Below are positions 7,327 through 12,520 of a stretch of 15,464 bases of DNA, in pieces. The notes under the pieces are model-generated. The model searched no databases. It was not told where the DNA came from and worked only from the letters and a program-made list of their open reading frames with translations. Source of the stretch: CAYFJO01 sp964343305 (GTDB lineage Bacteria > Planctomycetota > Planctomycetia > Pirellulales > Pirellulaceae); NCBI GenBank assembly GCA_964343305.1, contig CAYFJO010000256.1, positions 1-15,464 on the forward strand. Reading direction: 5' to 3'. Within the stretch, counting starts at the first letter, position 1; each line of letters starts with the position of its first letter. Both the position numbers and the translations under genes were made by a program.

Positions 7327-9093
7327 ATGGCCACGGCTGGCGAGATGGGAAATGTCGTCGAATTGTTCGAGCGGGAAGATCCGCAGTTCCTCGACGCGCT
7401 GCGGGCCGTCAATGCGTATGACCAACTGTCCGCTTTCGCCGATCGGTGGAAGACCGATTCGCGACCTTGGGCCCGTGAGCAGATTTTCGAGTATCTCAAG
7501 TGGCCGATGAATTGTCCCGGCCACCAGACGGTTGTCAAACGGCTGTTCAAGAACGCCGAAGAGCGCAATGACGATGAGCTGATGGCTGACTTCCTGGTGT
7601 CCTTCGATCGGCTGGTGCGACGCGAGCGGAAAAAGCAATTTCAATACGACTGGCAAACCGGCCGGTATTGGAGCGACGAAATCCTGCACACGCCGCGCAA
7701 CACGATTTCGCAACAAAGCACTCGACACGTTCGAAATCCATCTACCGGCGCGAAAATCGAAATCCCTGTCCAAGCGCCAAAAGACCCACGGTTGTTTTCC
7801 TATCACACTCGGTATCATTTGCGGCGGCGCGCCTGGCGGTACTTTCGCAAGATGGGCTACCAACGTACGGATGCCTACGCCCGCGCGATCGCGCGGGCGC
7901 TGGTTCAATACCAAGACCAAGATTTCTCGGCGGGCGAACACATCTTGGAATGCTGGGGGTTGGTCCAGGCATGTTTTCACCACCACGATGCGATCGAGTT
8001 CACGCCAACTTATGCACGCGTTGTCGCTGGTAAGACGCTGGCGGATTTGACCGCCGCACCGCGGTTTCCCAAACAATGGCAAACCGATGCTTCGACCGAG
8101 ATTCTGCTGGATGTTTTGCGCCGAGCGAACTCGCGTTTGGTCCGCGTTTGGTCAAGCCAGTTGTTGATCCAACATCACAAAGAACGACTCGGCACAATCG
8201 CAATTGAAATCTTGTTCGAATTGCTTAATCACGATGACGAGGATGTTCAGGCACTTGGTGCAGAAATTCTTGTAACTCATCAGGAAATCGATCAGTTGCC
8301 GATTGAAATGTGGATGCGACTGCTGCAAGTTCGCAACTTGATGATCTTGGAATTGATCTGCCAGGCCATGCGGCAGCACGTTTTGCCCGAACGACTGACG
8401 CTCGAAGAGTGCGTGCAACTGGCGTGTTTCGAGGCGACGTCGGTGTCGCGAATGGGTTTTGAGTTCCTTCAGTCGCGCGTGATCGAAACGCCAGAGGACC
8501 GATTCCTGTTGCGGCGTCTCGCTGGCACGGAGTGCGAAACGATGGCGGCCGAGATCGCACGTTGGGCGTTGTCGATCGTCGGAACGGATGACGACGCGAT
8601 CTACGACGTCGATTCGGTCTGTTACTTCTTCGACAGCCTGACGGCGGGCGTTCGCGAAGAATCGTGGAAGTGGCTCGTCGCACCGTCGCGCGGTTACGAC
8701 GACCCCGTATTGTGGAGCCGTATCTTGGAGACGCCGTTTGACGATGTGCGGCTGCGGGTAGTTGAAGAACTAACAAGACGTGCGAAGTTGCCCGGCGTGG
8801 CCGACGATGATTTGACGCCGGTTTGGTGTTCAGTTTTGTTGGGTGTTCATCGAGGCGGTCGTCAAAAGGCGAAAGCCGTCCGTCAGATCGGCGATGCGTT
8901 GCAACAGAATCCAGAACGAGCGGGCGATTTGTTGCCCGTGTTGAGCGTCGCGATTCGATCGATTCGTCAGCCGGAGTTTCGCGCGGGACTCGCAACAATC
9001 GTCGCCACATTGATGAGTCGCCCGGAATTGGCCGGCACGGTTCGACAACATCTGCCGGAGTTAAACTTGACCGTCGAGGAGAATCGCGGATGA
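7327..9093 (+). CDS. Retron-associated ARM/HEAT helical-repeat protein (type XIII-like)
   Basis: A 588-aa, predicted cytoplasmic protein with no signal peptide or membrane segment. It is built of helical pairs of ARM/HEAT character, clearest at about 255-345 (TEILLDVLRRANSRLVRVWS, then LGTIAIEILFELLNHDDEDVQALGAEILV) and 470-575. The N-terminal ~190 residues are rich in Arg, Trp and Tyr (e.g. KKQFQYDWQTGRYWSDEI, then YHLRRRAWRYFRKMGYQRTDAYARAI) and lack a known catalytic motif. As I recall, published retron classifications describe a type XIII with an ARM-repeat protein, a winged-helix SWIM protein and an RT; gene order and domains here match that set. Its stop overlaps the next start (ATGA), so the two proteins are made together and probably act as a complex or toxin unit. 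The biochemical role is unknown. An in-frame Met at codon 7 is an alternative start. Confidence 0.8.
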   Translation: MATAGEMGNVVELFEREDPQFLDALRAVNAYDQLSAFADRWKTDSRPWAREQIFEYLKWPMNCPGHQTVVKRLFKNAEERNDDELMADFLVSFDRLVRRERKKQFQYDWQTGRYWSDEILHTPRNTISQQSTRHVRNPSTGAKIEIPVQAPKDPRLFSYHTRYHLRRRAWRYFRKMGYQRTDAYARAIARALVQYQDQDFSAGEHILECWGLVQACFHHHDAIEFTPTYARVVAGKTLADLTAAPRFPKQWQTDASTEILLDVLRRANSRLVRVWSSQLLIQHHKERLGTIAIEILFELLNHDDEDVQALGAEILVTHQEIDQLPIEMWMRLLQVRNLMILELICQAMRQHVLPERLTLEECVQLACFEATSVSRMGFEFLQSRVIETPEDRFLLRRLAGTECETMAAEIARWALSIVGTDDDAIYDVDSVCYFFDSLTAGVREESWKWLVAPSRGYDDPVLWSRILETPFDDVRLRVVEELTRRAKLPGVADDDLTPVWCSVLLGVHRGGRQKAKAVRQIGDALQQNPERAGDLLPVLSVAIRSIRQPEFRAGLATIVATLMSRPELAGTVRQHLPELNLTVEENRG

Positions 9094-10808
9094 TCGTCAC
9101 CCTCGCCTACATGGGCCGCAGCGGAGTGCGAAACGGCGGGCGACGCAACGTCGTGTCGCTGGCTCCGAACCTGGCTCGTGATCCGGTCGCGTTCGACGCA
9201 CCGCTGCGATTCCCGTTGCGTTTCCGCGAGGCAATCTCGGCGCTGCACGACGTGGTGATTAGCGACCTGCGATTTCAACCGCGTGACAAGACAGCTTATC
9301 AACTTTGGAAGCAAGGTGAGCAACAGCGACTCGAGGTTCTGCGTCGTGCCCGTTTCGATCTTGCCAAAGAAGAAATCATGTCGCGCGGTGATGTGCCTGC
9401 CGACCTCGAAACAAACTACAATCGGCTGCGGACGGCCTATTGGAAGGCCCGCAACAAGTATTCCAACTTTCTGATGCACCACGACCAGGAATTGTGGCGG
9501 ATGTTGATGCCGTGCGATCCGGTGATCACAATCGCCAAGGACGTCGTGTTCTTCGAATGTTTTTCGGCGGACGAATCGAGTTACGGTTGTTTGACCGTCA
9601 ACCGCGGTGACGGCTTCGGCGGTTCGCACGGTGCTCAGCTCGGCACGACCAACGTTGATTACTCGTGGAACCTGTTCAATCAATTCCAGTCGCTGCGTTC
9701 CTATCGCCAGACGCGGTTCAACGTCGACCCGAGCGGCTTTGAAGTTAGTACCGAGGGAGCCGAGGAATTTCGCGAAGAAAAAATTGATCTGCCGCAGGGT
9801 TGGCTGCGCGGGTTCATGCAGCTTCAAGGTGCGATGGGTTTGCCGATGCGGCGCGTGTCGTTGTCGCGCGAAGCGGTCTATTCGCTGCTCGCTTGGCTTC
9901 GTCGACACAAAGCCAAAGAAAGTCCGCGGGCGATTCGATTCGAACTTGCCGACGGCGTGTCGCCGCAAATGGTCCTCGAACCGTGGGGCAAGACGATCGT
10001 CTCGCACGCGACGAAGTATCACGGCCCCGACACCGAGCCGATTCGAATCTGGGGGCGCCGCCGGTTGCAAATCCTCGCTCGCGTGTTGCCGCTGGCCGAT
10101 CGGATCGACGTGCATTTGCTGGGCACGGGTCTCCCAAGTTTCTGGGTTGTCCAGATGGGCGAAATGCGGCTGACCGTCGGTCTGTCTGGTTGGACAACGA
10201 ATGACTGGACGCGCGGATCGGCGCTCGATCTGCTGTCGCCACCGGTGACTCCATCGACCGAGTTGGTTGATCGGCTCGGTTCGTTCGTCCAAACCCAAGG
10301 CCGTGCCAAACGCAATCAAATCGAATCTTACGGTGGAACAAATCCCGCCGAGTCGTTGGCAGCAATGAACCACCTCGCTCATTCCGGCCAGGTGATCTTC
10401 GACCTCGATGACGACATTTACCGTTGGCGGCAAATCATGCCGCAAGAAGTCGGCGAGCGTGACATGGGCCCGGAAAACCACGAGCTTGCCGGATCACGAA
10501 AACTGGTCGAACAGAAGCGTGTCGAAGTGCACTCGACGGAAACCACCGACAAAGGCGAAACCAAACACTCCGGCAAAGTTGGCAACATGCCGGTCGCCAT
10601 GTCGATCAATGCCGACGGTCGCATCACACGCGGCAAGTGTTTTTGTGGACATCACCAACGAGCTGGAATCCGCATGGGCCCCTGCCGGCATTTGCTCGCA
10701 CTTCGCGAGGCAGCCGAACGAGCGAACGAGGTGTTCGCGACACCCGAACAAACAACCGAAGGATGGTACAACCGAATCCGCGCATGGCTGGGCGGGAAGC
10801 CAACGTAG
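9090..10808 (+). CDS. Retron-associated winged-helix / SWIM zinc-finger protein (type XIII-like)
   Basis: A 572-aa protein. The frame is open upstream to 8823, but that part overlaps the ARM gene; the ATG at 9090 overlaps the preceding stop by four bases and is the natural coupled start. The first ~380 residues form an unrecognised region. About 390-450 reads as a winged helix (LVDRLGSFVQTQGRAKRNQI, SLAAMNHLAHSGQVIFDLDD, then IYRWRQIMP). The SWIM zinc finger follows, with C517-x-C519 and C532-x-H534 spaced 12 residues apart (KCFCG...PCRHLLAL). SWIM domains bind DNA or proteins, so this subunit may sense DNA or msDNA. Together with the ARM-repeat neighbour and the downstream RT it matches the composition I recall for type XIII retrons. 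Whether it is the toxic effector or a sensor is not visible from sequence. Confidence 0.82.
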   Translation: MIVTLAYMGRSGVRNGGRRNVVSLAPNLARDPVAFDAPLRFPLRFREAISALHDVVISDLRFQPRDKTAYQLWKQGEQQRLEVLRRARFDLAKEEIMSRGDVPADLETNYNRLRTAYWKARNKYSNFLMHHDQELWRMLMPCDPVITIAKDVVFFECFSADESSYGCLTVNRGDGFGGSHGAQLGTTNVDYSWNLFNQFQSLRSYRQTRFNVDPSGFEVSTEGAEEFREEKIDLPQGWLRGFMQLQGAMGLPMRRVSLSREAVYSLLAWLRRHKAKESPRAIRFELADGVSPQMVLEPWGKTIVSHATKYHGPDTEPIRIWGRRRLQILARVLPLADRIDVHLLGTGLPSFWVVQMGEMRLTVGLSGWTTNDWTRGSALDLLSPPVTPSTELVDRLGSFVQTQGRAKRNQIESYGGTNPAESLAAMNHLAHSGQVIFDLDDDIYRWRQIMPQEVGERDMGPENHELAGSRKLVEQKRVEVHSTETTDKGETKHSGKVGNMPVAMSINADGRITRGKCFCGHHQRAGIRMGPCRHLLALREAAERANEVFATPEQTTEGWYNRIRAWLGGKPT

Positions 10809-10821
10809 AACCCTAAAGTCC

Positions 10822-10842
10822 CCTGCCTGCTCGCCAGGCAGG
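10822..10842. repeat. Hairpin flanking the Y1 gene, left (inverted partner of 11830-11850)
   Basis: CCTGCCTG-ctcgc-CAGGCAGG, an 8-bp perfect stem with a 5-nt loop, 14 nt after the SWIM gene stop. Its reverse complement matches the hairpin at 11830-11850 at 19 of 21 positions, including the loop. The two therefore form an inverted pair around the Y1 transposase-like gene. It could also act as a terminator for the ARM-SWIM operon, although no T-run follows. Confidence 0.75.
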
Positions 10843-10892
10843 AGCCCAGTTTAACAGCTAACAAACAAGCCCATTACGACATCTGACAGACC

Positions 10893-10913
10893 CCCGTCGG
10901 CTTGTCCGACGGG
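10893..10913. repeat. Second REP-like hairpin before the Y1 gene
   Basis: CCCGTCGG-cttgt-CCGACGGG, again an 8-bp perfect stem with a 5-nt loop, ending 18 nt before the Y1 start codon. It has the same geometry as the flanking hairpins but a different stem sequence. It could be a REP unit or affect translation of the gene. Confidence 0.7.
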
Positions 10914-10931
10914 TGAATCAGTTTCCAACAG

Positions 10932-11813
10932 ATGCCCAACCCAATCTACACAACAACGAACCTAAACCCCACAGCGTATCATCTCCGATACACATGGACC
11001 GGCTGGCCATCGTCAGGACTTCTCCCCAATCCATTGCTCGACAACGAACAAGAACAACTCAATGAAGCATGGGAAACGGATGGCCTTCGAGTCCTCGCAC
11101 AAAACTGGACGACAAACCAAGTCCAATTCACCTTCAGTGTCACACCGCAAATCTCGCCGGTGTTTTTCGCAGCACGAGCCAAGGGCCGCTTGCAACACGC
11201 GTTAAGATTGGCCGGCAAATCAACAAAGTTCAGTCGCAAGGTCGCAGTTCGGACCATCGGCGACAACACAACGCAACAAGTCGAGACGTACATCCGTAAT
11301 CAAGTGAAAAAGGAACCGCTCGCGGACGCGGAATTTCGAGCACGACTTCAACCATTCACGACACACGACGCTGACGTGGATCTGTCGAAGCCAACGGCGT
11401 CCAACAGTGGGCGATACTGGTACAACCTTCATCTGGTGCTGGTGGTCCAAGGGCGGTTGCGTTTTGCCGACACCGAAAGCCTTGGTCTACTACCCCAGAC
11501 GTGTGGCCGCATTGCGGAGAGGAAGGGCTACTTGCTGTCGGCCGTGTCTGTTCTGCCAGACCACGTGCATCTAGCGCTGCGGGGCAACATTGAGCAGAGT
11601 CCGGAAGAGATCGCGTTGGCGTATCTCAACAACTTGGCATACGTAATGAAACAAAACGCGGTTTGGCAATACGGTTACTATGTCGGGACGTTTAGCGAAT
11701 ACAACATGAATGCGGTACGAAGTAATAAACGAAACTTGCGACTCACGGAAACTGATTCACTTGTCACGCAAGGTGACAAGGGTCTGAATTCGGTGAGGGC
11801 GGCAACTGATTAG
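10932..11813 (+). CDS. Tandem-fused Y1/HUH (REP-associated, IS200-like) transposase-like protein
   Basis: A 293-aa protein that I read as two Y1-transposase folds in one chain. Y1 enzymes nick and join single-stranded DNA using an HUH metal site and a Tyr nucleophile. The C-terminal half has the HUH motif PDHVHLALRG (H211, H213). The N-terminal half has the Tyr helix VRTIGDNTTQQVETYIRNQ with Tyr120. In the first half the HUH position reads NQVQF (Q63, Q65), and in the second half the Tyr position reads Asn263. TnpA of IS200/IS605 is known to be a dimer whose active sites combine HUH of one chain with Tyr of the other; here a fused pseudodimer would keep one composite site. The gene is flanked by inverted hairpins, as REP-associated (RAYT) genes are. 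It splits the retron effector genes from the ncRNA and RT. It may be an inserted passenger or an accessory protein; I cannot tell. Confidence 0.7.
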   Translation: MPNPIYTTTNLNPTAYHLRYTWTGWPSSGLLPNPLLDNEQEQLNEAWETDGLRVLAQNWTTNQVQFTFSVTPQISPVFFAARAKGRLQHALRLAGKSTKFSRKVAVRTIGDNTTQQVETYIRNQVKKEPLADAEFRARLQPFTTHDADVDLSKPTASNSGRYWYNLHLVLVVQGRLRFADTESLGLLPQTCGRIAERKGYLLSAVSVLPDHVHLALRGNIEQSPEEIALAYLNNLAYVMKQNAVWQYGYYVGTFSEYNMNAVRSNKRNLRLTETDSLVTQGDKGLNSVRAATD

Positions 11814-11829
11814 CCGAGAAACTTTGAAT

Positions 11830-11850
11830 CCCGCCTGGCGAGCAGGCGGG
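11830..11850. repeat. Hairpin flanking the Y1 gene, right
   Basis: CCCGCCTG-gcgag-CAGGCGGG, an 8-bp perfect stem with a 5-nt loop, 17 nt after the Y1 gene stop. It is the inverted counterpart of the hairpin at 10822-10842. The two stem differences from that copy are paired (T-A versus C-G), so the hairpin is kept. Confidence 0.75.
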
Positions 11851-11904
11851 GGAATGAAGCTACAACGAAAGGATAAACCAACACAAGGAAAAACACCCGG
11901 GGAG

Positions 11905-12113
11905 CCAACCTTTTGAGACTTTCAGTTCGGCTGGCTGCGGCGTTCCGCCGTGGTGGAGATTGACTACCCATTGCGTCCCCAAGGCCGTTGTTCTTTTTGC
12001 CCCGGAGCACTCATCGCACGGGGCCAAGACAACGCGAACGTTTCCCCGATGCGATGAGTGCGCCGGGGCAACGGTGAACGACCTTGGTCCTCGGCATGAA
12101 GTCAAAAGGTTGG
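11905..12113 (+). ncRNA. Retron ncRNA (msr-msd), copy 1
   Basis: Predicted template RNA for the downstream RT. The ends pair perfectly over 12 bp: CCAACCTTTTGA (11905-11916) with TCAAAAGGTTGG (12102-12113), the a1/a2 stem. G11917, directly after a1, is the candidate branching guanosine. An msr hairpin follows, CGGCG-ttc-CGCCG (11938-11950), extended by a G-U pair. The msd is a long hairpin. Its base is CCAAGGCCGTT (11979-11989) with AACGACCTTGG (12077-12087), one mismatch. Its distal stem is GCCCCGG (11999-12005) with CCGGGGC (12063-12069), then GCACTCATCGCA (12007-12018) with TGCGATGAGTGC (12050-12061), then CGGGG with CCCCG. The 20-nt tip (12024-12043) contains AACG-CGAA-CGTT. The layout a1-msr-msd-a2 just ahead of an RT on the same strand is that of known retrons. 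Confidence 0.82.
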
Positions 12114-12131
12114 TGAACCGGACTTTTACAC

Positions 12132-12185
12132 TAACCCGACGCGCGAGCGAGGGCGAACACCTGACCTCGCTTGCGCGTCGGGTTA
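12132..12185. repeat. Long palindrome between the two ncRNA copies
   Basis: TAACCCGACGCGC continuing with gAGCGAGG (12132-12152) pairs with CCTCGCTtGCGC continuing with GTCGGGTTA (12165-12185). The stem is 21 bp with one G-U, and the loop is the 12 nt gcgaacacctga. From memory, very similar AACCCGACGCG/CGCGTCGGGTT palindromes recur in planctomycete genomes, so this is probably a dispersed repeat rather than part of the retron RNA. It would also work as a transcriptional barrier between the copies. Confidence 0.75.
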
Positions 12186-12205
12186 CAAAACTATTGGCGA
12201 AGTGC

Positions 12206-12417
12206 GCCGGTTGATCTGAGACTTTCAGTTCGGCTGGCTACGGCGTTCCGCCGTGGTGGAGATTGACTACCCATTGCGACCCCAAGATCGTTGTTCTTTT
12301 GGCCACCGACGTTGCCGTTGACGGGGCCAAGACAACACGAGTGTTACCCCGTTCAACGGCAACGTCGGTGGCCTCGGTGAACGACCTTGGTCCTCAGCAT
12401 GAAGTCAGACAACCGGC
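12206..12417 (+). ncRNA. Retron ncRNA (msr-msd), copy 2
   Basis: The second template unit lies exactly 303 nt after copy 1. The a1/a2 stem is GCCGGTTGaTCTGA (12206-12219) with TCAGACAACCGGC (12405-12417), 13 bp with one bulged A, and it differs in sequence from copy 1. The msr hairpin is CGGCG-ttc-CGCCG, with A-U in place of the G-U of copy 1. The msd distal stem is a perfect 21-bp duplex (12301-12321 with 12353-12373) unrelated to the stem in copy 1. It is followed by the shared CGGGG/CCCCG and a 20-nt tip (12327-12346) containing AACA-CGAG-TGTT. Segments outside the stems are about 95% identical between copies. The unit ends 103 nt before the RT start codon. Both copies being intact in structure suggests both are used. 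Confidence 0.82.
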
Positions 12418-12459
12418 CACTTTGCTTTAAATCACAAATCACCCGCACCAAATAACAAA

Positions 12460-12496
12460 CAAATCACAATTCACAATGTTCAGACGGCGTGATTTG
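12460..12496 (+). promoter_or_regulatory. Small inverted repeat in the RT leader
   Basis: CAAATCAC (12460-12467, also present at 12435-12442) can pair with GTGATTTG (12489-12496) across 21 nt, ending 24 nt before the RT ATG. The surrounding A-rich stretch (12421-12480) has no gene. A leader hairpin tuning RT expression is possible, but evidence is weak. Confidence 0.3.
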
Positions 12497-12520
12497 AATT
12501 TGCACTTTGGAATTTAACGA

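Larger units (their letters stand above)
10810..11862. mobile_element. Putative REPtron-like unit (Y1 gene with flanking hairpins)
   Basis: The unit comprises two hairpins upstream (10822-10842, 10893-10913), the double-Y1 gene and the inverted hairpin downstream (11830-11850). The base composition (many A-rich codons such as ACA and AAC) differs from that of the adjacent retron genes. This layout is that of a RAYT gene with its REP elements. Exact ends are not defined: I see no target duplication, so the limits given are approximate. Confidence 0.5.

Noticed and set aside
8225..9100. 291-codon minus-strand open frame opposite the ARM gene
   Set aside because: Arg/Ser/Pro-rich composition with no domain, typical of an antisense shadow.
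8967..10481. 504-codon minus-strand open frame opposite the SWIM gene
   Set aside because: No recognisable domain; the plus-strand frame has a winged helix, a SWIM finger and a coupled start. The antisense opening is an effect of GC-rich codon use.
11905..12417. CRISPR array or diversity-generating retroelement
   Set aside because: Only two units ~200 nt long with self-complementary variable parts; no short direct repeats with spacers, no cas genes, no template/variable repeat pair in a target gene. The RT has retron marks (VTG, SAxxH).
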